Below, piece by piece: positions 8,144 through 17,804 of a stretch of 33,597 nucleotides of DNA. The stretch lies in the NCBI GenBank assembly GCA_903921365.1, contig CAIXPS010000434.1:1-33597 (forward strand), given 5' to 3'. This DNA comes from an uncultured bacterium (GTDB lineage Bacteria > Chloroflexota > Anaerolineae > J036 > Brachytrichaceae). The position numbers and the translations under genes were made by a program. The notes below the pieces were generated by a model, which saw only the letters and a list, made by a program, of their open reading frames with translations, was not told the origin of the DNA and searched no databases. The stretch's first letter is position 1, and each line of letters begins with the position of its first letter.

Positions 8144-9094
8144 ATGCCAATACCGCCCGCACCGCTCTTCCGCGACCCGATCTACGACGGCGCCGCCGAT
8201 CCAACCCTCATCTACAACCGCCATGAGAAATCGTGGTGGATCGTCTACACCAACCGGCGCGCCAACGTCGAGGGGCCAGGGTTGGCGTGGGTGCACGGCA
8301 CCGACATCGGCATCGCCAGTTCGCGCGACGGCGGCGCCACATGGCTGTACCGCGGCATCCTCGAAGGGCTGGCTTATGAGCCTGGCCGCAACTCCTACTG
8401 GGCGCCCGAAGTGCTTTGGCACGACGGCGTCTATCACATGTACGTGAGCTATGTGCCTGGCGTGCCGCACAACTGGTCGGGCCCACGATACATCCTGCAC
8501 TACACCAGCCCCAACCTGTGGCAGTGGACGTTCCAGTCGCGCCTACCGCTCTCGTCCGACCGCGTGATCGATGCATGCGTGTTTCGCCTGCCCAACGGTG
8601 TGTGGCGCATGTGGTATAAGGACGAGGCTGACCGGTCGCACAGCTACACCGCCGACAGCGACGACCTGTGCCATTGGCGTGTGCGTGGCACAGTCATCAG
8701 CGACCGACCGCACGAGGGACCCAACGTGTTTGCGTGGCGCGGGTCGATCTGGATGATCACCGACACATGGCGCGGCTTCGGCGTATACCGTTCCAGCGAC
8801 GCCGAACACTGGGAGCAGCAGGACAACATCCTCGCGGTGGGCGGCAAGCGCCGCGACGATGGCGTGATGGGCAACCATGCCGATGTGCACGTCACTCAGG
8901 ACGGCGCGCGCGCCTATATCTTCTACTTTACGCACCCCGGTCGAGTGACCAGTCGTCAGACGCCCGATGACGAGACGATGCCATACGAGGATCGTCGCAC
9001 TTCGCTGCAGGTCGCGGAACTCGACGTGATTGATGGGCGGCTGGTATGCGACAGGGATAAACCGTTTGACCTCGATCTTGGTTCCATTGAATAA
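8144..9094 (+). CDS. GH43-like five-bladed beta-propeller glycoside hydrolase
   Basis: 316 residues without signal peptide. Successive blades begin with the features of clan GH-F/GH-J enzymes: DGAADPTLIYN with the general-base Asp (about residue 19), SYWAPEVLWHDGVYHMYVSY with the WAPE motif, VIDACVFRLPNGVWRMWYK with an Asp in the usual transition-state position, and HEGPNVFAWRGSIWMITD with the likely acid Glu. GH43 enzymes act on arabinose-, xylose- or galactose-containing side chains. Exact specificity cannot be told. It is followed by an esterase gene 10 bp downstream, consistent with joint removal of decorated side chains or intracellular processing of oligosaccharides. Confidence 0.75.
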   Translation: MPIPPAPLFRDPIYDGAADPTLIYNRHEKSWWIVYTNRRANVEGPGLAWVHGTDIGIASSRDGGATWLYRGILEGLAYEPGRNSYWAPEVLWHDGVYHMYVSYVPGVPHNWSGPRYILHYTSPNLWQWTFQSRLPLSSDRVIDACVFRLPNGVWRMWYKDEADRSHSYTADSDDLCHWRVRGTVISDRPHEGPNVFAWRGSIWMITDTWRGFGVYRSSDAEHWEQQDNILAVGGKRRDDGVMGNHADVHVTQDGARAYIFYFTHPGRVTSRQTPDDETMPYEDRRTSLQVAELDVIDGRLVCDRDKPFDLDLGSIE

Positions 9095-9104
9095 GGCACA
9101 ACTA

Positions 9105-10031
9105 ATGCAGACCATGAAAGCCACAACATGTTCGCCGCAGAGCGCGGCATACGTTCGGAAATTGCGCGAATCGCCCGCATTTGGCGCGACAGGCTTCGAT
9201 TTCGCCGGGCTGCGCGAGGGCATGGCGACGCGGCGCGAGCCGGTCGACGCGTCCATCCGCTGCGCCCGTGTCGATATCAACGGCATGCCGGGCGAATGGG
9301 TGATCGCGCCCGGCGCGGATATCAACATCCGCTTGCTGTACCTGCACGGCGGCGGTTTCATCTCGGGTTCAAGCGAGTTCTATCTCGCGTTAGCCGGGCG
9401 CATCTCGGCCGCGGCGCGTTGCGCTGTTCTGCTGCCAGACTATCGGTTGGCGCCCGAACACCCCTTCCCGGCCGGGGTGGATGACAGTATCCGGGCGTAT
9501 GAGTGGCTGCGCATTACTGGTCCAACCGGGCCCGCGCGCGCCAGAGCCATTTTCATTGCAGGCGACTCAGCCGGCGGCGGGCTTACATTGGCTACCTTGC
9601 TGGCACTGCGAGATCGTGGGCAACCCTTGCCCCTCGCCGCCATCGCGTTGTCGCCCTTCGCCGACCTGACGCTGACCGGCGAGTCGATCCGATCCGAGGG
9701 CGCACTCGACCCGATCATGCACCCCGGTTGCCTGCCCGACTTTGTTAAGCTCTACGTCACCGATGCTGATGTGCGTCACCCGCTCGCGTCACCCGTCTTT
9801 GGTGATTACAGCGGCATTCCGCCGCTGCTCATCCAGGTTGGCGAGCACGAGATCATCCGCGATGACAGCTTCCAGACCGCGGCGAAAGCGCGCGCCGATG
9901 GGGTAGACGTGCAGTTGGAAGTCTGGCCGGGCATGTTCCACGTGTTCCAGTCGCACGAGCCCCTGCTCCCCGAGGGCGTGGAAGCGGTCGAACACATCGC
10001 CAGCTTCATGCGGTCATGCATGGCGGAGTGA
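9105..10031 (+). CDS. HSL-type alpha/beta hydrolase (esterase)
   Basis: 308 residues. The oxyanion motif HGGGF is at about 81-85, the nucleophile elbow GDSAGG at about 153-158 (Ser155), and the catalytic His in GMFHVF at about 279. The acidic residue lies in the GEHEIIRDDS segment (about 247-255). This is the hormone-sensitive-lipase family of carboxylesterases, cytoplasmic, typically acting on short acyl esters such as acetylated sugars. ATG at 9105 with AAGG about 8 nt upstream; earlier in-frame codons overlap the preceding gene and are not homologous. It probably forms an operon with the GH43-like and DUF2690 genes. Its stop is 8 bp from the end of the convergent enolase-family gene. Confidence 0.85.
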   Translation: MQTMKATTCSPQSAAYVRKLRESPAFGATGFDFAGLREGMATRREPVDASIRCARVDINGMPGEWVIAPGADINIRLLYLHGGGFISGSSEFYLALAGRISAAARCAVLLPDYRLAPEHPFPAGVDDSIRAYEWLRITGPTGPARARAIFIAGDSAGGGLTLATLLALRDRGQPLPLAAIALSPFADLTLTGESIRSEGALDPIMHPGCLPDFVKLYVTDADVRHPLASPVFGDYSGIPPLLIQVGEHEIIRDDSFQTAAKARADGVDVQLEVWPGMFHVFQSHEPLLPEGVEAVEHIASFMRSCMAE

Positions 10032-10039
10032 GGTTGTAT

Positions 10040-11155
10040 TCATTCGCGTGACACACGAAATCGCTGCAATCGCTCTTCGTCCCAGTCGATCCCGAAACCG
10101 GGGGCGTCGGTCAGATGCCACATCCCGTTTTCGATGACCGGCTGTGTCGCGCGGAGTTGCCAGAAACCGACTGTATCGGCCTCCATCGGCGATTCCTCGG
10201 TCATCCACCCGCCCAGCGCGCCCAGTAACGGCGCGTGAATGTCTGGAAAGTAGTGCGGAAAGATGGGGATGCGGTGTTCAAGCGCGCGGCTGACGCCCTG
10301 GATATACCCCGTAACGCCCAACTGGTGAGTTGCATCGGGGCGCAGGATGTCGATCCCTGCGCTCAATTGCTGCACCGCATCCGGCGACGACAACACCTCG
10401 CCAAACGCGATGGGAATATTTGTGCTGCGCGCCATCTCCAGCGCCTGCTGCCACTCGACACCCGGCAACGGGTCTTCGAGAAATGCAGGCGAATAGCGTT
10501 CAACGCTGCGCCATGCGGCCACCGCCTGTTTTGGGGTGTCAAAGACGGCGTTTGCGTCCAGCCCGATCAGCGCTTTCTCACCCGCAACCTCGCGCAATGC
10601 GGCCACGCGTTGAACGTCGAGGGCTTTGTCTGCGCCAAACGGCATCTTGAAGCGGGTGTATCCGGCCTTAACCAGCGCCTTGGCCTCAGCGCGCAGGACA
10701 CTGAGTTGATCACCCTGCCGGTAATAACCCATGATCGCGGCGCACGGGATGTGCTGCTGCCGTCCGCCCAGAAGGCGCCATAGCGGAACGCCGAGGACGC
10801 GCGTCATCACATCCCACAATGCGATATCGACGACAGCCAGCGCGCGCGCGAACAACCCGGTATCGCCGACCATGCGCGTCGAGTCACGCGCTGCCTGCCA
10901 AATCGCGCGGATTTCGCCGATGGAGCGGCCTGTTGTGAACGGCGTGATCTGGCGATCTACAACGGTTTCGATGTTCGCGCCGCGCGTCAGCCCGAAGCCC
11001 GTGCCGGTATGCCCGCCGGCCGTGGCGCGGACGAAGACAAACTCGCGCGAGGTGATTAATGAGCCGATGGCGTAGATCGGCTGCGCCAATGGAACCGAAA
11101 CGCGAAACGCTTCGACGGAATCGATGGGCGTGGACAGCAGGGAGGGATTGTTCAT
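10040..11155 (-). CDS. mandelate racemase / muconate lactonizing-type dehydratase (enolase superfamily)
   Basis: 371 residues from the ATG at 11155. The capping domain (VEAFRVSVPLAQPIYAIG) precedes a modified TIM barrel with metal ligands at Asp200 (GLDAN), Glu227 (FLEDP) and Glu253 (FGEVL). A base Lys170 is in RFKMPFG, and a candidate His301 or His307 is in the PHYFPDIHAPLL strand. Family members dehydrate or epimerise acid sugars via enolate intermediates. The start overlaps the preceding gene's stop as ATGA, so the two are translationally coupled; the longer GTG start is unlikely. It is the last gene of the long minus-strand array, where it could dehydrate sugar acids derived from the glycans. 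Confidence 0.85.
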   Translation of the reverse strand: MNNPSLLSTPIDSVEAFRVSVPLAQPIYAIGSLITSREFVFVRATAGGHTGTGFGLTRGANIETVVDRQITPFTTGRSIGEIRAIWQAARDSTRMVGDTGLFARALAVVDIALWDVMTRVLGVPLWRLLGGRQQHIPCAAIMGYYRQGDQLSVLRAEAKALVKAGYTRFKMPFGADKALDVQRVAALREVAGEKALIGLDANAVFDTPKQAVAAWRSVERYSPAFLEDPLPGVEWQQALEMARSTNIPIAFGEVLSSPDAVQQLSAGIDILRPDATHQLGVTGYIQGVSRALEHRIPIFPHYFPDIHAPLLGALGGWMTEESPMEADTVGFWQLRATQPVIENGMWHLTDAPGFGIDWDEERLQRFRVSRE

Positions 11156-13161
11156 TCGAATTGCCCGGTTTCCCACACAACGGGATCCTTGTATCGCTCC
11201 AACAGCAGTTCAATCACAGTCGCGTGCGACCAGTTGTAATCAGGGAAACCGATGCGATCACGCGCATTCCAGCCTTCGCCTGTGGCGGAGGCGTAGTTCT
11301 CGTGAAACCACGGCGTCCGCTGCAGCATCGCCAGCAAACGATCGGCCGTCAACTCGGCTTCGGCGTGATAACCGGTTTTCCAGAGCGTCTGGATCATCCA
11401 ATACACCACATGCGGCCAGATGCGACCACGCCAGTACCCTTCGGGGTCATATTGCGGATGGTCATAAGACACGCTGGGAAAGGGCAATGGGCGGAAGAAC
11501 TCATCCGGATTGAGCATATGGCCTTCGACAATCCGCTGCACTTCAGATGGAGGCAACGGCACGCCGGCCCATAGTGGCAGGAACATATTCGGGTTCTTCA
11601 CACCGCTGAACTTCTCATGGGTTCCTTCTCGCACATCGAAGAACATTGCATCGTCCGGGAAGTACATGGTGTCGACGATGAGTTGGGCGAGATGAGCCGC
11701 CTTTGCGCGCCACTGCGCTGCCTCTTTGCTCAGCCCCAGCACCTCGGCCATATTGGCGAGACAACGCATTTCGACAACGAAGAACGCATTGAGATCAGGT
11801 GATTCGATACCCGCTACTGGCTCATTCCCCTGCGGCCGGTGATACACGGGATCAAAGCGCGGGTCATTGTCGCCGATTTGCCCCGCGTTGTAGAACTGCG
11901 CCAGTCCGCGGGATGAACTGTGATACTTGAACCAGAAATTGCAGTAGCCGGCCAGACCGGGATAGACTTGCGATATCCACGCGCTATCACCACTGCGCTG
12001 GTAGGTCGACCACGCCGCCCAGCTCATAATCGGCGCCTGCCCCTCGCCGGCGCGGTGAGTGTCGCACAATGTGCCGGGTAATCCGCCGCGTGGGCTTGCA
12101 TTGTCCACAAAGCATTGGATCGCCTCCTGGCATAGCATGGGATCGAACTCGCGCGCGCCGATGCAACTAAAGGAGGTATCCCAGAAGAACGCGATTGCCA
12201 GCAAATCCTTGGTGGTCCAGGGTATCCGGCGGTCTCCGCAATATCCCCCTTCCCCCTGGATGAACAAGCTATTGAGTCCCAGGATCGCATGTGCATACAT
12301 GCGCTCAGCCGTGGCATTGCCGGCATACCGGGCTGGTAGCGCTGAAGCATGGCGCAATAGGCCGCGAATTCGACGCGTTTCCTGCGCGATGGACCCGGCT
12401 TCTGATGTCCTGGTCACGCAAGCATGGTGCGCCGCGCGCGCGCGCCCGCGATTCAGACCAAAACCCATGGAGACTGTAATCTGTGAAACGCCTCCGGCAT
12501 CCAACTCGATCGAACGATCGGCGAGATCGCTTAAGCAGACCAGTTCCAGCGATGTCTGGGGCGCCCCGGCGACGAAATTCCTGACCCACTCCACATTCCG
12601 CCCATGCTCCATGTGTTGAAACAGGGTTGACCAAGAACCCGTTGGCTCGCCGTCAATGCTGACAATATACCCGGTTCCTTCGGCGAAAAAACTGCCGGCC
12701 GCGCCAAGCGGGAATGCTTCTGTCCAGTTCGGCGACTCGCTTTTGCCGGGGAAATCAAATGCCAGATTCAACCGGCGCGGTCGATCCGCCAGATTTCGCA
12801 CTTCGAACTGCACTGCCAGCGCGTTACGGGACGGCCATGCCGCAGCCCCCTTCAACTCAAGATCGCTCCCTCGGTCGACTTCAATTACCTGGTCAGGCCG
12901 ATACACGCGCAAGGCCAGCGCCAGAGGCAACTCATGACCGCCCTCGTGGATATGCCATGTCAACAGACTGCCCGTGATCTCCGTGCCTCCCCAACCGACC
13001 AGCGCTTCGAGTCGCTGCAAGCCTATGGCCTGTGGATTAGTCCAGGTGAGCGCCAGGTATGAATGCCTGTCGCTCCAACCCGCCGAAGGGTGCGTGTAAG
13101 GAACGAGGTTATCGAGATCGACTGTATCTGCCCAGGACAATGTGGGCGTGTCAAGATGCAT
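11152..13161 (-). CDS. GH63/GH37-like (alpha/alpha)6 glucosidase
   Basis: 669 residues. An N-terminal beta-sandwich (about 1-260) precedes an (alpha/alpha)6 barrel with the hallmarks of trehalase/GH63 enzymes: IPWTTKDLLAIAFFWDTSF, IGDNDPRFDP with the likely acid Asp, ESPDLNAFFVVEM, GYWRGRIWPHVVYWMIQTL and WFHENYASATGEGW with the likely base Glu, ending DYNWSHATVIELLLERY. Such enzymes invert alpha-glucosidic or alpha-mannosidic linkages, for instance in glucosyl- or mannosylglycerate. No signal peptide, so probably intracellular. ATG at 13161 with GGAGG about 7 nt upstream. Its end is coupled by ATGA to the enolase-family gene. Confidence 0.8.
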   Translation of the reverse strand: MHLDTPTLSWADTVDLDNLVPYTHPSAGWSDRHSYLALTWTNPQAIGLQRLEALVGWGGTEITGSLLTWHIHEGGHELPLALALRVYRPDQVIEVDRGSDLELKGAAAWPSRNALAVQFEVRNLADRPRRLNLAFDFPGKSESPNWTEAFPLGAAGSFFAEGTGYIVSIDGEPTGSWSTLFQHMEHGRNVEWVRNFVAGAPQTSLELVCLSDLADRSIELDAGGVSQITVSMGFGLNRGRARAAHHACVTRTSEAGSIAQETRRIRGLLRHASALPARYAGNATAERMYAHAILGLNSLFIQGEGGYCGDRRIPWTTKDLLAIAFFWDTSFSCIGAREFDPMLCQEAIQCFVDNASPRGGLPGTLCDTHRAGEGQAPIMSWAAWSTYQRSGDSAWISQVYPGLAGYCNFWFKYHSSSRGLAQFYNAGQIGDNDPRFDPVYHRPQGNEPVAGIESPDLNAFFVVEMRCLANMAEVLGLSKEAAQWRAKAAHLAQLIVDTMYFPDDAMFFDVREGTHEKFSGVKNPNMFLPLWAGVPLPPSEVQRIVEGHMLNPDEFFRPLPFPSVSYDHPQYDPEGYWRGRIWPHVVYWMIQTLWKTGYHAEAELTADRLLAMLQRTPWFHENYASATGEGWNARDRIGFPDYNWSHATVIELLLERYKDPVVWETGQFE

Positions 13162-13188
13162 AGTTGCCTCCGGTAGGATTCTGATCAG

Positions 13189-14208
13189 CTACGCCGCGCC
13201 AAGTTCGCGCGCCAGCGCCTGTATCTCTTCCCAGGTGCGCTCAGGCAGTTGGACACCGTGTTCAAGCCGGTATGCGCGGGTTTTGCGCTCGGGGTCGCCT
13301 GGCATCAACACGGCATCGACGCCCGGTTTCGGGGGCGCGGCCCTGATGGCGCCATAAAGGCGTTCCACCTGATCCGTAAACTGGTCGGGCGATGTAAAGG
13401 CTTCGATCTTCAGCGCCATCATGAGTGTGCCATTGCCGCCGTCGAAGTCGGGGAGCGCCGATGGACCCGTCCCGGACAGGGCGCCGCCGATGAGTTCGCA
13501 CATCAAACTGAGGCCATATCCTTTGTGCAGCCCGAAAGGCAACAGCGCGCCGCCATTGAAGTAGTCGTTCGGGTCGGTGGCGGCGTTGCCCTCCTTGTTA
13601 ATAATCAGCCCCGGCGCCACTTCGGCGCCCTTATCACGCGCGACCATCAACTTGCCTTCAGCCACGCCGGATGTGGCAAAGTCAAGCAGAATCGGGTTCT
13701 CGCCGGGGGCGCGCGGAACCGAATAGGCCATCGGATTGGTGCCCATCATGCGGGTGCGCCCGCCAAACGGGGCGACGCCCGGTCCGACGTTGGCCATGGC
13801 GATGCCGACGCAGCCGGCCCGCGCAATCATGTCGGTGTATTCGCCCAGCCGGCCTAAATGGTTGCCATGCGCAATGGTGACTGCGCCGACGCCATGCTGT
13901 TCCGCAAGCGCAGCTGCTGTGCGCGCAGCCAGTTGCGCAGCCGGCTGGCCCCATCCATACAGCCCATCGACGATCGACATCGCGCCAAAGTGACGCGCAA
14001 CGATAGCGCGCACTGCGGGCTTGATGCGGCCCTCGCGCACCCAGTTGATGTATGGCATCAACCGCAGGACGCCGTGCGAATCGTGACCCAGCAGGTTCGA
14101 CTCGACCAACGAATGGACGACCAATTGCGCGAGATCAGCAGGCGTGCCGGCGCGTTCCAGAATGGCGCAACCGACCTGTTCGAGTTGTTCGGGTGTAAAG
14201 GTTAACAT
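13189..14208 (-). CDS. malate/L-lactate dehydrogenase-like (LDH2/MDH2) oxidoreductase
   Basis: 339 residues. The family pattern is complete: SLVESNLLGHDSHGVLRL with the catalytic-region His, GWGQPAAQLAARTA, VTIAHGNHLGRLGEYTD, VGPGVAPFGGRTRMMGTNP and LPFGLHKGYGLSLMCELIGG. These NAD(P)-dependent enzymes reduce or oxidise 2-keto/2-hydroxy acids (YlbC, YiaK, ComC relatives) and have a fold unlike classical LDH. The start is the ATG at 14208 (MLTFTPEQLEQVG), which matches the family start; the long upstream frame overlaps the epimerase gene and is spurious. It sits 46 bp after the epimerase gene and 27 bp before the GH63-like gene, consistent with catabolism of sugar acids. Confidence 0.88.
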   Translation of the reverse strand: MLTFTPEQLEQVGCAILERAGTPADLAQLVVHSLVESNLLGHDSHGVLRLMPYINWVREGRIKPAVRAIVARHFGAMSIVDGLYGWGQPAAQLAARTAAALAEQHGVGAVTIAHGNHLGRLGEYTDMIARAGCVGIAMANVGPGVAPFGGRTRMMGTNPMAYSVPRAPGENPILLDFATSGVAEGKLMVARDKGAEVAPGLIINKEGNAATDPNDYFNGGALLPFGLHKGYGLSLMCELIGGALSGTGPSALPDFDGGNGTLMMALKIEAFTSPDQFTDQVERLYGAIRAAPPKPGVDAVLMPGDPERKTRAYRLEHGVQLPERTWEEIQALARELGAA

Positions 14209-14254
14209 CTTGATTTGGTTGAGTGCTGAAAGGTTGGAGTGAATACAATACGGT

Positions 14255-15238
14255 TCAGGACAAAATCCTGTTGACGTCGATCTTGCCGGCGCTGATTGCA
14301 TTGCGGAATATATCGATGGTCTGGCGCGCGCCGTCTTCCAGCGGCGTCCAGTGCAGAGGGCCAATCGCGCTTTCAAGCGGCGCCCCGTCGACATGCGGCG
14401 GCGTGGCCAGCGGCACGGGGTTATAGGTGATTCTCCCGGCCATCTCAGGCGCAACAGCATTGATGACTTGCACCGTGGCCTCAATTGACGATTCGAAACC
14501 GCCGAGGTTGTACACCGTCGCGCCATCAACGGCCGCGCGCGCCGCCTGGATAAACGCGCGCGCGGTGTCATCGGCATATTGAAACACGATCGAGCCGCCG
14601 TACGAGATGTGATACGACCGCCCCGCTGCAGCTGCCAGCATGGCCTTTGTCGGCGTGGACGACATGCCTTGATCTCGCCCCGGGCCATAGATTACGTAGG
14701 GGCGTATGCCGATGCTGCGCACGCCCGACTCCAGCCAGTAGATGCGCGCCGTGCCTTCGTTCGCCTGTTTAAAAACGCCGTACAGGTTGAGCGGGAACAG
14801 CGGGGAGTCGTGGCGCAACACACCACCGGGGTACAGGTCCATGCCGCCATATACGCCGACGGAGCTTGCGTAAGCCAGCCCTTGAATCTGTGATTTGTGC
14901 TGGCGGACCGTTTCGAGCACCACGGTTGTGCCGACGACGTTGACCTTTGCGCCGAGGGTGGGATTGGCGCGCACGAACGGCACCTGCAGCGCCGCCAGGT
15001 GGATGATGTGTGTGATGCCGTTTTCGGCAACGGCGTGGTCAAAGGCTTCCGCATCGGTAATATCGCCTTGAATGAAGTTGACCTTCGCCAGTGCCTCATC
15101 GCTCATGATCAGCCGCAACCGGTGCGGCTCGCCGGGCAGGTCGTAAGTCCACACCGGTGCGCCTTCGTCAATCAGGCGCTTAACCGTCCACGCGCCGATG
15201 CAACCCAGCGCACCGGTCACCAGATATCGTTCAGCCAT
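14255..15238 (-). CDS. NAD-dependent epimerase/dehydratase (extended SDR)
   Basis: 327 residues from the ATG at 15238, which has GGAGG about 8 nt upstream. The Rossmann motif is TGALGCIGAW (about 8-17), followed by HLAALQVPFV, the Ser of YASSVGVYGG and the YGVFK catalytic Tyr-Lys pair, then RPYVIYGPGRDQGM. Extended SDRs act on nucleotide sugars or oxidise free sugars such as uronates. Its place beside an LDH2-type enzyme and an enolase-family dehydratase suggests sugar oxidation rather than cell-wall synthesis, but this is inference. Confidence 0.82.
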   Translation of the reverse strand: MAERYLVTGALGCIGAWTVKRLIDEGAPVWTYDLPGEPHRLRLIMSDEALAKVNFIQGDITDAEAFDHAVAENGITHIIHLAALQVPFVRANPTLGAKVNVVGTTVVLETVRQHKSQIQGLAYASSVGVYGGMDLYPGGVLRHDSPLFPLNLYGVFKQANEGTARIYWLESGVRSIGIRPYVIYGPGRDQGMSSTPTKAMLAAAAGRSYHISYGGSIVFQYADDTARAFIQAARAAVDGATVYNLGGFESSIEATVQVINAVAPEMAGRITYNPVPLATPPHVDGAPLESAIGPLHWTPLEDGARQTIDIFRNAISAGKIDVNRILS

Positions 15239-15264
15239 TTTTATTCCTCCGCTCAAGATGTTGT

Positions 15265-17793
15265 CTATTTGGTCGCAGACCATGTCGCGGTTGTCGTGCC
15301 AATACATTGCGGAACACTCAGCACATCGAATGAGGTCATGGAAATGCTTCCCACGGCATTCGCGGCCGAGGTAAATGTCCCGGTGATGACATACCGGAGC
15401 GTCGCGCCAGTTCCGTCTATCGTGAACGAGTTCCCATTCAGATTTAAGGCAGGATAGATCTGCTGGTCGAGGTCATACACGCAACCCACATTGTTGAAGC
15501 TGAAAATGAACCGGTCCACCCGGTTCTGGGAAACGGTTATTCCAATGGCGCGGTTTTGCGACGTCGTCCCGCCCCATATACCGTCGTAGGGGAGTGCAAA
15601 ACTCACGGCCTGAACGTTGCTCCAACCGCTTGACTCACTGGAATTGCTGGCCATAACGCGATAGTAATACGTCCCGGCAGGTTTGTTCTGTGTCGACCAT
15701 GATTGATCTGTCCCGATGTGCGCCGTAAAGATATTTGTAAAAGTGGGTGACTGACTTTCCTGTAATATGTAAATCTCGGCAAGGGGCGTCGCATTCCACG
15801 ACACTGTATACGTGCCATTGGCATGCGGATCATCAACTGGATTGAGGACAGGCGCGTCTGGTATCGGCGGATAGTGGCTGAGAACGAACGGGACGTAAAC
15901 ATGCGCGCGATTCACGAAAACTGTCAGGCTTGACGTATTCGATGCGGGTTGGAGGTCAACCGCAGCAGCACTGACAGTGACACCATTTACGGCCGATATC
16001 GCGGGACCTGGTCGCACCATCAGCGAGATCGTCATCATATTTCCAGCGCTCAACGTGCCAAGCGTGCAGGTGACGACGTTGTTGTTTTTACTGCATCCTG
16101 TCGATCCGGCGCCATTTATCGATATAGCCTGGAGGGATAGGCTGGCGCCCACAGGCAGCGTGTCGGTAAACCATACCCCCGTCGCATCAACGGGCCCTGC
16201 GTTGCTGATGACGATGGTATAGGTCAATGGCTGCGCAACCATTGCGGGCAACGGAGCCGCCTGTTGCGCGATGGAAAGATCGGCCACAGGAAGCACAGCA
16301 ACCGATGTCGTCGTAATGACAGCGCCAAGGGTGTTCGAAACCGTCAACGTCGCCGTGTACAAACCCGGCATAGCATAGGTGTGGCTGACGACAAGGTCAG
16401 TTGCGGTGATGCCATCGCCGAAGTCCCATGTTGCGGTGACAGGCCATGTCACGCTTGTCACAGTTGGCGTGAAATATACGGACTCTTGCATCAACGCCGG
16501 GCTGGAGACCGCCACCGCTAGATCCACCCCTGTGAGGTTACCGCTGGCATAGACCGTTCGGGTGACGTTCAACCCGCACACAGCCATAGACACGATATAC
16601 GAACCTATTGATGAATAGGTGTGTGTGACGACCTTACTCGCGAGCACAGCAGCGCCGTCGCCAAAGCCCCACATTTTCGTGAATTGATCCGTATTCCCCG
16701 CTGTTGTGCCAGTGAAAGCAAACGATGCGTTGATCAAAGCCACCGTGGATTGGGCGTCGATGCTGCCTGATGCGGGGATGTACTGCAACCCAATATCATC
16801 GATGTACAGATTGTTGCCGAAGTCGCTGATCCCCAGCAACCCTATGCGTATGTTGTTCTGGCCGGAATGACCCGGTAGATCCACCGTATGCAGCGACCAG
16901 TGGTTTGGCGCGACGCCGTCGTAGCGGGAGAATGACGCGCCAGCGATATCCACATACGTGCTACCGCCGTCCGCCGAAAGCTGCACCTGCAGCCGGTCGG
17001 CTTGCGCGTTCGCACCGGGCGAGTCAGAATCGTGATACATCCAGAACGTCAACCGCGGCGTGTAATCCGCTGGGAAGTTCAGCGCGCGCGTTGCCAGCCG
17101 GGCAGAATCCCCGCTGGTTGCGAAGTATGCGTTCAAGCTTGCGACGGCCGCTCCATCATAAGCAGGCGCGCCTGGATACCCCAGCGTCCCTGAAATACCG
17201 AGGCTCCAAATAGCAGTGGTTCCAGTGACGACTTTGATCGACCAGTCTGGAGGTGGGAATGTCGGCGTGTATATACCGGCGCCCCCCTCGAATCCCTCTA
17301 CAGGCGCTGCAATGACGGTGACGGGTTGTGCGATCACCGGACTGGAGATAATCGCCGTATTCGTCACCGGCCATTGGCAAGTGGTTACGGTGACCGGCAC
17401 GGTGATCACTGCGAACATCCCAGGCAATATCGCGCCGTTCCAACTCACGGACGTGCCTGTGTAGACAATGCTTCCTTGCGTGGCAGTCAGTCCCTGCGGC
17501 AGCAATGCCAGATCGAGCGGCAACGGGTCGATAACCGATACGCCAAAGGCTTTGTCAACCCCACTGTTGCTGACGATGAGGGTATAGGTGATTACGTCAC
17601 CGGGAGCAAAGAGAGTGCTGACCAGAACCTTACTCGATGTGCTCAGCGTGATGCCACTCGTCGAGGCTGGCGCAGCGACAACTCGATCGCCGCGCGAAGC
17701 CGGCACAGCCGCTAGCGGCGTTGAACTTGTCAACGCATACGAGACGATGAGACTCATGGCGGCCAGACCGATCAATGGAACGATGCTTCGCAT
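15265..17793 (-). CDS. secreted multidomain surface protein with DUF11, PKD and FN3-like domains
   Basis: 842 residues. The N-terminus MRSIVPLIGLAAMSLIVSYA is a signal peptide or membrane anchor. Domains in rough order: DUF11 repeat (50-165; DVITYTLIVSNSGVDKAFGV), a MAM/jelly-roll-like domain (185-360; LTFWMYHDSDSPG, WSLHTVDLPG), two PKD domains (365-520; MWGFGDGAAVL, ATWDFGDGITATDLVVSHTY), a second DUF11 (525-650; LTYTIVISNAGPVDATGVWF), an FN3-like domain (665-740) and a C-terminal beta domain (745-842). No catalytic motif is seen; it is probably an adhesion or glycan-contact protein. ATG at 17793 has AAGG at a good distance; the TTG upstream is less likely. It lies inside the glycan array, 11 bp after GH35, but has no sorting signal that I recognise. 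Confidence 0.8.
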   Translation of the reverse strand: MRSIVPLIGLAAMSLIVSYALTSSTPLAAVPASRGDRVVAAPASTSGITLSTSSKVLVSTLFAPGDVITYTLIVSNSGVDKAFGVSVIDPLPLDLALLPQGLTATQGSIVYTGTSVSWNGAILPGMFAVITVPVTVTTCQWPVTNTAIISSPVIAQPVTVIAAPVEGFEGGAGIYTPTFPPPDWSIKVVTGTTAIWSLGISGTLGYPGAPAYDGAAVASLNAYFATSGDSARLATRALNFPADYTPRLTFWMYHDSDSPGANAQADRLQVQLSADGGSTYVDIAGASFSRYDGVAPNHWSLHTVDLPGHSGQNNIRIGLLGISDFGNNLYIDDIGLQYIPASGSIDAQSTVALINASFAFTGTTAGNTDQFTKMWGFGDGAAVLASKVVTHTYSSIGSYIVSMAVCGLNVTRTVYASGNLTGVDLAVAVSSPALMQESVYFTPTVTSVTWPVTATWDFGDGITATDLVVSHTYAMPGLYTATLTVSNTLGAVITTTSVAVLPVADLSIAQQAAPLPAMVAQPLTYTIVISNAGPVDATGVWFTDTLPVGASLSLQAISINGAGSTGCSKNNNVVTCTLGTLSAGNMMTISLMVRPGPAISAVNGVTVSAAAVDLQPASNTSSLTVFVNRAHVYVPFVLSHYPPIPDAPVLNPVDDPHANGTYTVSWNATPLAEIYILQESQSPTFTNIFTAHIGTDQSWSTQNKPAGTYYYRVMASNSSESSGWSNVQAVSFALPYDGIWGGTTSQNRAIGITVSQNRVDRFIFSFNNVGCVYDLDQQIYPALNLNGNSFTIDGTGATLRYVITGTFTSAANAVGSISMTSFDVLSVPQCIGTTTATWSATK

Positions 17794-17804
17794 GGAACTG
17801 CCTT

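Noticed and set aside
13189-14688. 499-residue version of the LDH2-type dehydrogenase
   Set aside because: The extra 160 N-terminal residues overlap the epimerase gene out of frame and are Arg-rich nonsense; homology starts at the ATG at 14208.
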